64,000 nt of DNA from Haliotis asinina (taxonomy: Eukaryota; Mollusca; Gastropoda; Lepetellida; Haliotidae). Numbering within the stretch: position 1 is the first letter of the stretch; every line of letters starts with the position of its first letter. The notes below the pieces were generated by a model, which searched no databases, had not been told where the DNA came from, and saw nothing but the letters and a program-made list of their open reading frames with translations. The DNA lies in contig NC_090282.1 of assembly GCF_037392515.1 (NCBI RefSeq), positions 35,329,054 to 35,393,053 of the forward strand, given 5' to 3'. Positions 22,934 to 37,900 of this stretch are shown piece after piece. The position numbers were made by a program, and so were the translations under genes.

Positions 22934-25900
22934 GTATGTAGAGTCAGCAGTATTTCAGCAATACCATGTTGGTCTGTAAATGATTATGTAGACAAGATAC
23001 TGTATTGATTAATACTACTGTCACTTGCAGACATGATAAATGTCAATGATGATGATGAGGAGGAGGAGGAGGAGGAGGAGGAGGAGGAGGACAATGACGA
23101 TGACAATGTTGATAATGCTGATAGCAATGATGATGCTGCTGCTGACAACAGTGACAACAATGATGGTGATGATGATGACGACAGTGATGATGTGATAATG
23201 ATGATAACAATGAGGATGTTGATGATGATGTTTGTCTGATACAGAAACAACCCCTGAGACTGAAGAAAGTCAATCGGAGACAGATGATGGGTGGATGAAC
23301 TGGGCGTGGTCCTTTGTGCCTCAGATACTCCCCACAGATGAAGAGCAGGAATATGATGAGAACAGACCCAGGGAGAAGCCCTCTCCCCCGCTGTTGTCAA
23401 TAGGATTCTACGTACATCAGGCCTCCGTCACATTTAAGGTATGCAGGTAGTCTGTGGTACAGGAAACTATGATGTTAATGAATGCGCTGAATATGAACTG
23501 ATGTATATGATGAATTGTGCTTTTTCCTATCCACTTGCCACATTGAACTCCATTTTTGACTTTAGTGGTCCTTTTGAGTTGGTTGTATAACCATAGTTTT
23601 GTGTATTGGGGACAGTATTGAGGGAAAACAGCAATGTTTTCACATATATCTTACCTTGCTCATTTCAGTTAAGATGTCATTTTCAGTGGCTCACCATTAC
23701 AAACTTCCCATTGCAGATATTATTTTTCATGTCATCAAAACATAAAAAAACCCGACAACAGTGTATGTGATAAATCATAAATAAATGAAAATGAAATAAT
23801 ATTTCCATGCAAACATTGTGTTTACTTTTGAAGAGAAATAGGGACCAAATTTTGTTACTGTTTTGTGTGTAATACATGCCAAAACATGATGCAGTGTATG
23901 CAAATATAGCACTTTTACAGATTCGTCTCAACTCTCATAATGATTAGTAATGTAAACTTGCAGATTTGATCACAATTCCAGACTTCCTGTAACATCATAC
24001 TGATTATGCTGACACAGGCATTTAAGAGATGTCTCTAAAACTGAAATTGTGTTCAGTTTGTTGTATCATGATCACAGGCTGCATCTAAATAACAATGCCT
24101 TGCAGTTAACGGAGAAGGTCAAGGAGTCTTCCAGCCAGTACGCCTCCACAGGGAGAATCAACTACCATCCCTTCCTGTACCTGGACTCCGAGGGCCTCTC
24201 TTCTGATATTCTTATGCATGGGATGACCTTCTTTGATGCACAGTGTGGTGTTACTACACTGCGTGTGTCTTCTACGGGCATGTGCATCTGTGGGGCCAAG
24301 GATGCAGGTGATCCGAGGGTATGTAGTACACTGCATTGTTATAGCTGCAACAGCTGCAAGAGCTGGTCTTGGTTAATATTTACCTTGAAGGTGGAGTCAT
24401 GATAAGTTGACAATCTTCAGTTACTCATGCATCTTGTAATAGCTGAATTAAACGGACATCAGGAAGTAAAGTTTTGTCAGTGAGTATGGTTTTCCGACAT
24501 GTTCAGCAGTGTTCCAGCAATGTCATGGAGAGGGACTCATACTATGTGACTCATCTGCTAGTTAGTCTGAAACTTGAATATTTCCAGGTTAATGAGAAAA
24601 CGAATTTTGAAATATGAGTTAAACATGTAATTAGCTTGGTGTAGGGGATTATTCCATCTGATTTGGTCTGTGTAAATACATGCTACGAATTTATGATTAT
24701 GATTCCACAAGTTTCATCTTGATTTAATGTAATTTAAGGTCCACATTGTGTCCTCTTTGTTTGAACACAAACAACTTAAAGGTGACAAGTAAATGTCATC
24801 ATAACAGACACAATGGTGTATGTGTCCATTCAGAATTTTCAAGATGCCAGTCAGGAAGCATAACTGTGTCCTTACTTTCTTTTATGCAGGGGATGCCATA
24901 TGGCTGGAATATTGCTGAGTGTGGCATATACGTTTATAACTACACTCGCTCACTCATTCACTCACTCTCTCACTCACATTTTCTTTCTCTCTCTCTCTCA
25001 CTCTCTCACTCACTCACTCCTTTTCTTCCAGAGCATGGTGCTGCTGCAGGCCGGAGAGTCCCTGAACAACAAGACTGTTGTGAACTACATCAGTCAGTCC
25101 CTGTTTGACCCCAAGTCGGCTGAGAATCAGGGTCAGGCTGCGGAGTTTGTCTGCGATGGGGAGAAACACATGGAGCGATACACAGAACAGTTTGGTCTGC
25201 AGAAGTATGGAGCATTCTGGTTTGACTATCTGTACTTCATGACAGACACTGAACCCAAGCACTGTAAGTTGATCTGCATAATTTTATGGTTGCCATAGTT
25301 AAAGTGAGGAAAGATTGCATCATTGGATAGATTTAATTATGACATTTGTAGGCAGATGTACATTTTGTCACACAAATCTCACATTAGGGGAGAGAGGAAC
25401 AAATAGTATGAGTCAGGATAATTTTAATAATAATATTTTTACTCTAAAGATTACTAGTCCGTCTAGTGATCTTTCATAATCTTTGTTACACTCTCCTTGT
25501 TTGACTTAATGTCACAGTCTGATGTTTTATTCAAAGCAGCAGGAAGTAAGTCATCTGTGACAGAGGATGGGAATGAGGCTCTGTTCTTCCATGAGACATC
25601 CATCATGAAGATTCTGATTGGTCCATGTCACCTGAATGTCAGCTCGACCTTGTACCACCGAGTGGAGAAGTTCCTGTACTGCGCTTGGGATCATCAGTAT
25701 CAGCCCTACACATCGTCCAAATCCTGTAAGTACTGTGGTCTCCATAGGACTAGAAGTCTCTTTAGGACTAGAAGCCTCTTCAGGACTAGAAGTCTCTTTA
25801 GGACTAGAGGCCTCTTAAGGACTTGACCCGTCTTTCACTAAGTGATCCTTGTTATGTGACAGTTTATGTAAGAGGATAGGAAAAGTTTTTTCTTCGGGAC

Positions 25901-28900
25901 CCGTGAAGGTCCCAGGGTAGAATAGGCCTTCAGCAACCCATGCTTGCCATAAAGGGCGACTCAGCTTGTCGTAAGAGGCGACTAACGGGATCGGGTGGTC
26001 AGGCTCGCTGACTTGGTTGACACATGTCATCAGTTCCCAATTGCGCAGATCGATGCTCATGTTGCTGATCACTGGATTGTCTGGTCCAGACTCGATTATT
26101 TACAGACCGCCACCATATAGCTGTAATATTGCTGAGTGCGGCGTAAAACTAAAATGACTCACTCACTTTTTTCTTCGGGGCAGAATTATTTGTGAGTGAG
26201 TGAGTGAGTGAGTGAGTGAGTGAGTGAGTGAGTGAGTGAGTGAGTGAGTGAGTGAGTGAGTGAGAGTAATATTCCAGCTATATGGCGACGGTCTGTAAAT
26301 AACTGAGTCTGGACCAGATAAGCCAGTGATCAATAACATGAGCATTGGTTGACGAAATTGGGATACAATGACATGTCGATTGTATGTACATACGGTGTGT
26401 TTGTATTGCAGTCTTGTATGCTGATGATTATATCAACTGCTGGTTTCTGGACCAGATTTGATTATCAGCAGGTTGCCAAGATGTTGTTGAGACAAGTATG
26501 TAGGGGTTATAGGGATACAGCAGTTCCACGACATGTACAACTAAGGCTTGTTGTAAGTGACAAATGAATCAAGTGGACAGGCTAGGTGACTTAATTAATG
26601 GAACATTATGTAACCCCATCGCTTGGGATGTTGCTCATAACATCAACCATTGGTTTGTCTGGCCTGTAGTTGTTTAGTTACTGCCTTAAATAAACAGAAT
26701 ATTGCTAAGTGTTACATTATCATGATTTTTATGACAAATAAGTAAAATACAAGTTGAGAGACTTGTTGTTGAGCATATAAAACACTTGTTCTAGTTTCAT
26801 ACCTTAGCAGAATATGACATAAAGTCTTTGTTGCCATTGTCATATTTATGTGAAGCTAACAAATTTTTATTACTTTAATCATGGATTAATATGTTTTGAA
26901 ATTAGGAAAATTCAAAAAGTATGTTGGAGTTTCCACATAGTTCCATGTAATGATTGCTATAACGTTCTGTATCCCTGAACCATTCTGAAATGAATGCTTG
27001 CTCTCGATATCAATGTATTTCTGATATGATCCACAACCATTTAAGTCTGTATGTTGGTATTTCCATCATATAAGGCTATTTTGCAGACACAGCCATGAGT
27101 TGTCTCTTTTGTTTTTCTTCCACATGGTTACAGATATTTGAAACCTAATTATGGTGTCCCTTTGATTGCTGTAATATTGCTGTAATATTGCCCACAACAC
27201 TCCTGTTTCAGTGATGACAGATGACGATCGCCCTGAAGCGACGGAGGAACAGATCAAAGCAATGGAGGACTTCATACCCACTCGCACCATGCATGTGATA
27301 TTGATACAGCCGTCCATCACGTTGCTGGCAGCTGAGCATGCTCAGTGCGATGTTTCCAGGAAGAGCTATCGTCCAGGACAGAAGAAGGGAAAGGTAAACA
27401 TCTCTTCATATGTTGGACACTTTGATAACCTTTAACTTGCTACAGTAGCTCGGTGCTTCACTTTAGATGAGACGATGATGCATGGATGCTTGGTTCTTGA
27501 GGCAGTAAGATGTCAGCTTTTCAGAGCAAGCTTTGTTTCTTTCTCACCTTCTCTCTGATGATTTTGTCCCACCCAAACAGGACAAATAATCCTTGACAGC
27601 AACATCTTTCATTGTAGATGTCATAGGGGATTTGACCTTGTTAACAATATTACATATGTTTCAGAGTTAATCTGTCCAAAAATGTATCAGGGGTTTACAC
27701 CCTGGACAGCATGCTTGCTCCAAACATTCAAAGAAGAAATGTAATGTGAGGAGTTGATCAAATAATTGTCAAAACAGTTATTGTTCATCATTTTTGTCAT
27801 TTGGATGCACATTTTATTATCTTCTATATTTATTCAAATGTTCCTGTTAGTAAGATGTGAAATAAAACTCTTTGCTTTTTCATGGTGTCATTCTTGCTGG
27901 AATTGCAAGAAGTGAAAATGTGTGTTCTTCCAAATCTGACATACTCCTTGTTGATCAAGGGGAAACAATTTAGAGTCATTGAGGGGTTGGTTCCCCTTAC
28001 TGAAATGCTGTGTCTCACATGTTGATAACCTTACGTATGCTAGTGCACATGGATTGAGATAAACAGTGTCCTGTAGTTTCCTGTTAGAGTAGTACAGATG
28101 TATTGATGAACTTAAAAATGTTAAATGTTATGCAAAGTGCATAAAAGCATGTATTTTGTCATATGTGTACTGTACATTCATGGAGACTTGACTATCATGC
28201 AAGGACAACAAACCAGATTCGGATCAGACCAGCAAGTTTGTCCTGCCTGGCGGTCGGATGTCAGCATCCAGATTTGACCTGGAAATCACCTCGCCCATGT
28301 ACCCCCGACGTCTGGTACGGCTTGTCAGCAACATCGCAGGACCATCCAGCAACCTCCTGTACCACTGCCACTCACACACAAAGATTAAGGTCAGGGAAGT
28401 AACATGTTAGAGTGTATGCAAGTTTCATATATAGAGAGTGAAATGTCTTCATTGTGGAATTTCCTTTAAAACCTGGGGTTTGGTTTCACTCATATTTAGA
28501 TAACGGAGTTGGTATTGAACTATTTTTCTTGAATCAGATGAAAAAAGTTTGCTAGGTTCTTTGTTGTGAATTTACATTCATTGGATTTAATATAAACGTG
28601 TTGAATGTCTTTGTATGTGCATTTCAGGTGTTCCAGTTACATGCAGGGCTGCTGAAGGTCGACCCCTCCGGCGCCCCCTCACACCTACTCACTCTTGTAC
28701 CCCCTTGCTGTGGCTCAGTCTACTCCAAGTACCTTCTCCTTCCCAAGTACTGGTGAGTTATCAGTATTGTTACCCTCATGTCTGGTTTGGAGTAACCTGA
28801 TCATATGAGTTGACCAGCGTGAATTGTGTTCGGACTCCCTGGCATGCCGTCTGGTTACGTTCGTATACAAGGACATTACTTGATGACATGATGGGATGGA

Positions 28901-31900
28901 ATATTGACGTGTTAGCATTCCTTTTTCTGAAAAAATTATGAAATAATCATATTCAAGTGTTCGGAAAAAGAGTTTTGTTGCATTATTATACTGTAATATC
29001 AGCATTGTTTTCTGCTCATGCTCTGGACATACAGGGAGTTATTTATTGTTGAATTTTGAAACACTTAAAAACTGAATAAAATTACAAACATTCTGAAATT
29101 ATGTGGAGTACCAGTACATTAAAATGAACTGATTATAGAGTGTTGAAATTAACAATGAAAGGGTCTCTGCTCATCAAAATCTGCCAAAGAACTACTTTGT
29201 GTGTTGCAGAGATGAGTGAGTGAGTGAGATGGGTTTTAGTACTTTTACACCACTTTTCGCAATATATAGTAAGATTCAGCAAAATTATGGCAGGGGACAC
29301 CAGAAATGGGCTTACACACACATTGAGCCCATATAGGGAATCAAACTTGGGTCTTCGACATGATGAACAAACGCTTTAACCACTAGTCAACCCCACAGAG
29401 ATTAAATAAACAGTAACTCCTTACAGTGCAGGACATTTTTAGACAGATATTGATAACACAAAGATACTTCTATGACATTGCTTTGCTGTTTCCGAAAACA
29501 GGACATAGGACAATATTTGAGCAGTGTGAATCCTGACTGTAACAGTCTATGGATGTTGAGTTCATGGTGATGATAGAATATGCTTCATAGTGAGAGGAAT
29601 GTGATTGATGCTTGCACTGAACATGGTGTATGATTTATCTGGATGTTTGTCCAGGACAAACACCTACCTACCGTTGACGGAGTGGATGTTCGAGATGCCA
29701 CAGCTGTCCGTCAACCTCACCAAGGCCAGCATGCTGCTGATGGTGAAGATCACATCGTCATGGTTACAGAAGGATCCTCAGCCTGGACAGTTCACAGAAG
29801 ACAGTCTCCTCAATGACATGTTTCCAGAGTCAGGTAAAATACATTTCAAACAAGGCTGATTGTATTCAGGAGAAAAACATGCATTTGGTGAGTTCATGTA
29901 TGAGACAGGTGTAGCATACAAGCAAGGTACTTTTTACATAAGAAACAAGCTTGGTAAAGGTAATTGAAAAAGTGGTTTGAGCATTATCTTATTATTCTAT
30001 ACATTTGGGACCGGTTCAGTCCTTGACAACTGATTATCTATTAACAGTGTCAAACAGCAATGTAATAATAAGGCAGCTTTAGTAATTTAACTGTTCATTT
30101 GAGATTCTTGGGATCAATTGTTAATTGTTTAATGACTTTAGATATAGAGTTTACTATTGTTGTTTGGAGGAGATACATATTTAGATCTTAGTTGTATATG
30201 GGAGATAGGTAATGTCATTCTGATGAATGTTGACAAAATCTGGAAAATGTTGATGTGTGTTCAGACCAGGAAAGGACCCCATCCCAGCCAGTCTTGGAGA
30301 TGGTAGTGAGTGGCTGTGAGATGAAGTGTTGTTCCACTGCAATCGTAGATGCCTACACCGGTAGTGTCACATCAGCACAGTTCGTGCTGTACTTGAAAGG
30401 TAAACAAAGTTACTTCACTGTATGTATTACAAGATAATTGTTAACGCTAACATAAGGTTGAAGTTGAATTGCTCCCTCAGAATCTCTGTGTGTAGGATTT
30501 AAGGAGGAACTAAAACAGAGGGTGTAGTTAGACATGACAGAAACACAAGAAACAAGTTGCCTATCCACTTTTTCTACCTATGTTGGGGAAAGAACATAAA
30601 GTGAGTTTGAGATTCGGAATTGCTGGATTGCAGAGCTTGTAAATGAAGATAAATATGCTAGCCATGAGCAGGACCATGAATTTATGCCTGTGTTGAAAAC
30701 TTGGTGGATTGGACAGCTGCCATTTTTCACAGCTTCCTTTGTACTTTTGTTGGGTTGAGTCCCATCCAGGATTCAAACCCACGACCTGAGAGTAAATAGA
30801 AAAATGGAAGTCGGACAACTGGTGGTCTACACCATAGACTTTATGTCCCTCTCTGATAAGTATAAATTTGAATGACACCTGTGGCCAAAAGTTAGGAATA
30901 CACAATGCCTTTTATATTTGGGATTGTATTTCTTAGTAAATTATACCATGACTGATATCAAATGTATGTGATACAAGTTTTGTAGTAGTTATGATGTTTC
31001 TGGTTTGTACTTCTATCCTAGTGATGTTTGAGTGCCATGTTCAATTTCCAGATCCAGTAAGCAAGTCCAACAGAGTTGCCCCCATCTTCACAGGGCCAGC
31101 TGACACCGGGGGTCTCCATGTGAAGACCTTCTTCACGCAGCAGGTGTGTCACAAGGATGTGTTGGGGGATTGTCTCAACTTCACGGTGCAGCTGCCCAAA
31201 AAGAGGAATGTGTCAGAAGGTATGGAATGTCCCGCTTGGCACAATATTATCAGTTTGTGTTTTTGTTAATGCACATTCAGTATATGTAAATGTACTGACC
31301 CTGTAGATAAGCTGTCCCCTTTCTTCAGACTGCATTTTTTTCCTCAAATCTTTGGTCATATTTGGTGATGCAAATACCCTGTCTATTGAAGTACTGGACA
31401 CTGTTCTATTTCCCTTACAAACACTTGAAGTATGTTTAGCTTCTTCATGCCATGTTTTGTTGGCTAAATACTAGTATGTTGGAATGTCATTATTCTTTGT
31501 TCACTGGTCATGAGGGGGCACAGTCTTAGGGAACATAAACAAACATCGATAGTACATCAACTCATTGCTCCCAAGGGTCCAGTGAACAATATTTTGAATT
31601 TGCAAAACATTGGTAATTTTTGTACATCATATGTGATTCAATGTTATTCGAGCTAAAGAATTACTACCACAAAGTATGGAATGAGTTCAGCATTCCCAGC
31701 AGGATACACGTAAAATGTTACTCACTTGCAAGCAGTGTACATTGAAAATATTAGAATAGTGCTCAGCCAATAAGAAAACGACATTTATGTTTGAGGTCAC
31801 TGTAGTGCACTTGAAATTCTTACATTTCGTGGCTCAGATATATAATAGACTTTTTTTTCTATTCAGCTCCTGCTGTAATTTTGTTGAACATGGAGGGTTG

Positions 31901-34900
31901 TGTGGCATGCATGGACCCTGCCCTTCTAGACTGGCTGATGTACACTCCCAGGTCCCGCCACTCCCTGTCTGCTTCTCGACGGGAAGACAGCATCACAGTA
32001 GACCTGGCTCTGGCCCAGGCAGCATCACCACTACAAGCCAGCCTGTCTCAGGGTGTGTATGTGTAGGGAATGTCTTGATATGACATTATATATATTTCAA
32101 ATAACTGCAGCTGATCCATCATAAGCACTTTCTGATAAACCTGAGTCTAAGTCTAATGCTAATGCTTATAGTGACCTAGTCTACTGTTGATGATGGTCAA
32201 GGCTAGTATTGGTAGTGGCCTAGATTAATACTGTTGATGGTGTTTAGTTAGAACTAGTAGACTTGGCTAGCACTGCTAGTTGTCTAGACTGGTACTTAAG
32301 ATGGACGAAACTAGTACTGATGATGGCCTAGACTAGTACTGGTAGGTTCTTGAGAGGCATTTAGAAGTCGGTATTCTAATATACGACAAAATGTTATGGA
32401 TGTCAACTTCTTCTTTATTATTTTCACAATTGTTAGTTAGTGAGTTAGTGGTCTAGGTTAATACTGATGATGGTGTTGGTTAGAACTAGTTGTGGTCTAG
32501 GCTAGTACTGTTAGTGGCCTAGATGATTAATACTGGTGATTGTGTTAGTGAGAACTAGTAGTGCTGTTGGCTAGTACTGCTAGTGGTCTAGACTAGTACT
32601 AATGATAGTTTTATCTAGTACGGGTAAAGGTCTAGATAAATACTGGTGATGTTGTTGGTTACAAGTGGTCTAGTCTATTACTGGTAGTAATCTAGAGAGG
32701 TACTGATGATGGTCTTGGTTGGTACTGATCTGAGGGATTTAGACTTAATCTGGTAATTGTCTGAAGAACTTCTATTATCTCCTCAGTTTCAGTACATTCC
32801 AGCAGCTCACTGACCAACCCAACAGGCTCACGACCTTTCACCCAGTCCCAAACACAAACGGCCTCCCAGCTTCCGTCTCCCAGGGAGACAGACGAGGTCA
32901 CTGCTGGGGGAAAAGAGCCACTGAAACCCCAGGGTTTCGCAGAGAAAATGGCAGAGTTGTTCCCCTTGATCAAGATGCTCCACATTCAGGCAAGTGTTGT
33001 TTGGCTTGTATTTTCAGTAGCATGCTTTACTCAAGTCTCCTCTGGAAAGCTCTTACACTAGTTGGGGATTTATTACATGAATTGGGAAAGTTCAGATTGC
33101 AACATCTGAGTAGGACTTCATATATGTCGGAGTATTTTAATCTCTCAGACTGTTTCTTACAGGTTGAGATTAGAAGCAGCTGTATATTTCTCCCTGATGT
33201 TTCCATGGCAATGTTGGAGCCAAGCATGGATATTCCAGTCAACTTTCACTCAGCATTCCAAGATGGCAGCATCCCCAGCACTCTGGTTGTGTGTCTCCCC
33301 TCCATGGTTGTCAACAGCTCTGGTGCCAAGCCTATGTCTGTCGTGCAGGACATTCCAATCACAACTCTGGATGGCTCACTCATTGGTGGGTGGTGCTGTG
33401 CCATATATACACTTAAAAAAAAGTAGGGGAACCTGAACTTTGATGTCTGGTAGAAAGAAAACCCACCGAGGAATATTACAATGACATTCATCTTGTTTAT
33501 GCAGCATCATTTCATGTTATCACTACACACATACACAATGCATGGGAAGCATACATGTTCACAACATGGGAGTCTCCTACTCGTGCATGGGGTGTCGTTA
33601 TGAGTCTTGACGTTTTTCAGGCAGGTCGATAAATCACTGTGGACTGTTTCATCCAATAAGTTTCTTGCATTTGTGCATGGTCAGGGTTTTCAGGGTCAAC
33701 TCACACATTACTGACTGAAAATTGTAAACCTGAAATTTTCATGTCATACTCCAGTCACCTAACAAGGGTGATAACTGAACGAACAGCCTTGCTATGAATG
33801 AAATCCATGTGGTGATGCATTCTCAAAACATCCATTATTATTGTATCAACATTGATTCAATCCCATATATCTCCCAATTTCGACAATCATACATTGAAAG
33901 TACAGTTCCCATACTTTTTTTGAAGAATTAATATAGAGAATACTACACTCAGTCTGGAAACGTGTCACTCATCACTTGTACTGTAGTACACTTTTTGCAT
34001 GACATGCCATATATATAGGGAATACCACATTCGGTCTCATTATATATGAAACGAGTGTCACTGTCACTCGTACTGTAATACATTTCTTACAGAATGTCAC
34101 ACTTAATTTTGTTAATTTTAATGGTTTCAAACTGACACTTCTTTCATAAAGAGGTTATGGAAGTATTTCGTCCTGCAGTACACTTTTTGCATGATGTCAC
34201 AGTGTAAAAACGTAACTATGCTATTATCGTCTGCCCACTTGGTAACAGATATCATGATGCAAGTCAGTTGTCATCACCTCATATGGCCACCTACAGTTAA
34301 CTACTCTGTAGCACCTCGTTTCTTGGTTTGCAATTGCTTCACCCGACTAACTTCACTGGTGGAAACTGATGTAATGTCTCAGTTAGGCACACAATTAAAC
34401 AACGACACAGCAACGTTCACAATGTTTACATTCCCACAATGCATATAAGTTGTAGAATTAATGAATTCACATGTTTCTTATGAATGAAAATGTAGTTCTG
34501 TCATGACCTATTGAGAAGTCATTGGTCATCCAATCAAATTGTTAGAACCTCAGGTCAAATCGTAGGTCAATGACATACGACACCCATGTGATGTTTGAGA
34601 TTAGTATGCAACTATCCATATGTTGACCACATGGGTAACAAATATAAATATCTATATTTATATAACACTGGTTAATGGTTGTAAGAGTGAGTGACTGGTA
34701 CAGTTCTAGGAATTTTCCAGCTAATGGGCTTCACACATTGCTCTTATTTGAGGAATCAAACATAGGTCTTCAATGTGACAAGCAATTGCTTTAAACAGTG
34801 GACTAAGACACTGCCCCGATGTGGTGGGGTAGCCTAGTGATTATAGCTCTGGCTTGTCATGTCTAAGACCTATGTTCGATTCCTCACATAGGTACAGTGT

Positions 34901-37900
34901 GTGAAGCCCATGTCTGGTGTCCCCCACCATGAAGTTGTTAGAATATTTGAATATTTGAACAGGATATATTGCAGCAAGATGTATTTGATGATCTGTTTGT
35001 AGGAGACAAGCTGCCATGGTCTGTGAAGTTGGAAAAACTAACAGTGTATTCCCTTCACAAGGAGAAGACAACTCTGTCTCTCTTTAAGCCTCTCAATGTA
35101 GCTTCGACTGTGGCAGTGAGCTGCAAGTATACACCTCCAACATCAGACAACATAACAGCCCTTGGTCTCTGTCTCCACATTGACATGCAGCCCCCAACAA
35201 TAGCTGTCTCCAAAATACAGGTAACTCCACATACTTGCCCCTGTTGAGATATTCAATAAGAATTAATCTTTTGTCATGTATTCAGGTATTCTGGCAACTT
35301 TGAAATTCTAAAAAGGTTTTGAACTTTTCTACTTTCTTTTCAGAAATTCACTATAAATCTGTCTTTGCTGTATTTAATTATTTACCTTTTACTTGGATTT
35401 TATAAGTTATATAGTAATACATTTGTTAAATGCTGTATCATTTTGTCCCATACAAAATGATTCTTTTTCCTTATCCTGACTCTTGCTTATTTGTTTATGT
35501 CCTTCTATGAAAAAAAATAGTGGAACACCTGAAATCCCTTGAAGTTTCCTTCTTTTGAAGCGGATGTACAGTTAGCCTCACCTACAGTCTTCAACTACTA
35601 GATACTACTAGATCATTGCTGAAACAATGGACTAGCTCTTCTACTTAGTCCTTCAGCAATGATATTGTCCCTCCCGACAGACAAGACATCTACGTCAAAT
35701 CTTGACTCCTACTACCTGAAGTACAGAGCTTCAGGGAATCAGCTGAACATACAGCATCTAGTGGACCTTTATCTACTGCATCTTCAGTGACACTGCAACC
35801 TTCAGATGGTCTACTTTCAACGCAGACATCCACAATGTCTACACTGAGTATGTCGGATGCTTCTACGGATCAGTGCATCATTTGAACAACTATTACAGTT
35901 ACCTTGCATGATGATGATTCAACAGCTGCAGCAGGTCTGTCAGATGATGAAGATCTTCACCATCAGGTGTATCATCTCGACGAATGCACACATGCGTGCA
36001 TCCTGCTACAGCTGCAAAGATGCATGACTGCATTCCCCAACTGTCACAGACGTTGTCATCGTTTGTTATCTTCGTCTGATTTGGTATCCACACGCAGGCT
36101 TATGTGGAGGCATTTATGGAATGACGACCACTCCAGGGATGCACACAGACATGAAGATCATGGCACGTTTGGCACAGGGATGACGTTAAACCTTTTATGA
36201 TCACTTGCGAATGCATTTCGTGGAAGAATAAATGACTCATTGGAGAGTCTGACTGATGCATACCAATGCCGTTTAACATCAGAAGTTTCCAACTTCAAAG
36301 AAAATAAGACAATTTATCTTCTGTACTTACAAAGGATAAACAATTTGTTTGCAAGCATCTGGCACTAACATCAGGTTGTCGTGCACCAGCAGCAAAGTGT
36401 TCAACAAGATTATTTTGACTCTTCGGTCAATAATAGGAGGACAGTCTACCTATGTCAGTATTAAGCGGCGGAACGTTTCGCGTGCTTCAGTGGTCTTCTT
36501 ACAGCAGACTCAATGTTGTTTAGCTGGAGGCCAGCCTTATATGACAGTTTTGCCACGACAGCCAATCAGCTTTAAATAGACTTCACATGGAAGACAGCTT
36601 GGTCACAACAGTGTTATCGATCTGAAGATGAAATGATTCCAGTACCAACATCTTCATTACAGATGAAGCGTGTACCCTGTTTGTACTACCTCATGAATAT
36701 TCAGCTGATTGAAACGTTCCTGCAACAACGAGCATGGTGGCTTACACAGAATGGTATCACATTACCAGAAGATTTGATGAAGGCAGAGTTGAATCTAATG
36801 CAAGTTTTACATTCCAAAAAGGAAAATCTTGGCAACACAAAAGTGTTGAGACAAGATTCCTGCCAGGATTCGGCAAGTTCTACTCTCTCCATTACCACTA
36901 CAACAGTGGCAGTGTCTTCTTGGTCTTCCCACCTCAGTGCAGCATTTGACCTGAAGGGAAAGATTTCAAATACGCCCGTTACATTGCAGAGACTTATTTG
37001 ACAGAGCTGAACTGCAACAGTCATCTCTACATAGATGTGTCGCTACAAGGTTGAGGTGCCACAAGACAGAAATTTGGGTGAACAACAAATGTAGTGAAGA
37101 CAGTCACTTTGGCTCTGTGTAGATCTACTCCCTCCTTATGCGATGATAAATGGATGTGATTTGAGACATACGCCAAGCTGAAGGGCTTCACTGCAACGAA
37201 AACCACACATCCTCAAGTAGCGGACTACTTATGTCACATACAGTATCCTAGAGGACTTAATGATTCTACACTATCGACCTAGTTAGCATCACTCAGCTCT
37301 GTCATCACAAGGAGATTTGGGGTCAGATTGGTGAAAGAACCAGTTTTACTCGCCTTACTATGCTCGTTCAAGCTGGAAGACTAACAACGCAGATGTAAGG
37401 CACCAGCTTGGAACTTGAATGTTGTATTTCAACATCTCGCCAATGACACTTACAAGCCTCTATGTTGGACATCCTACAAACTGTTCACACAGACAATGCT
37501 GTTTCTACTCGCAATAGCTATGCCAGCATGGATGTCAGAATACATGCTCTGGAATTAAATTGTACATGATTCAACTCCAATCATCGTGAGATTGTGCACC
37601 AAAGACTGATCTGATTTTATTTTCCAAAAATCAGCTGCCTGGACATCTGGTACGACAAATCCACATCCTGGCATTATTGACAGTCTTTGGGCTACACGGT
37701 ACACAGGATTTACATGGTACACAGGATGCCAAGTGAACCAAGTCAAGGAAACAAAACTTCAAGTGCTTCATATTCATCCCACTATCTACTGAGACCACTA
37801 TGGAAGTATTCGGCTACATTATCTCAATATGGACGAGAGCCGTTATACCGAGGGCTTACAAAGCAGCAGGACATGAACCTCCTCGAGCCTCCAGTCCACA

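Noticed and set aside
22984..23400. Poly-Ser/Pro/His minus-strand frames and a poly-Asp/Glu plus-strand frame
   Set aside because: They come from the intronic GAT/GAG trinucleotide tract and the antisense of exon 3.
30561..30905. 114-codon minus-strand open frame
   Set aside because: It lies in intron 11 across a diverged tRNA-like repeat and has no recognisable domain.
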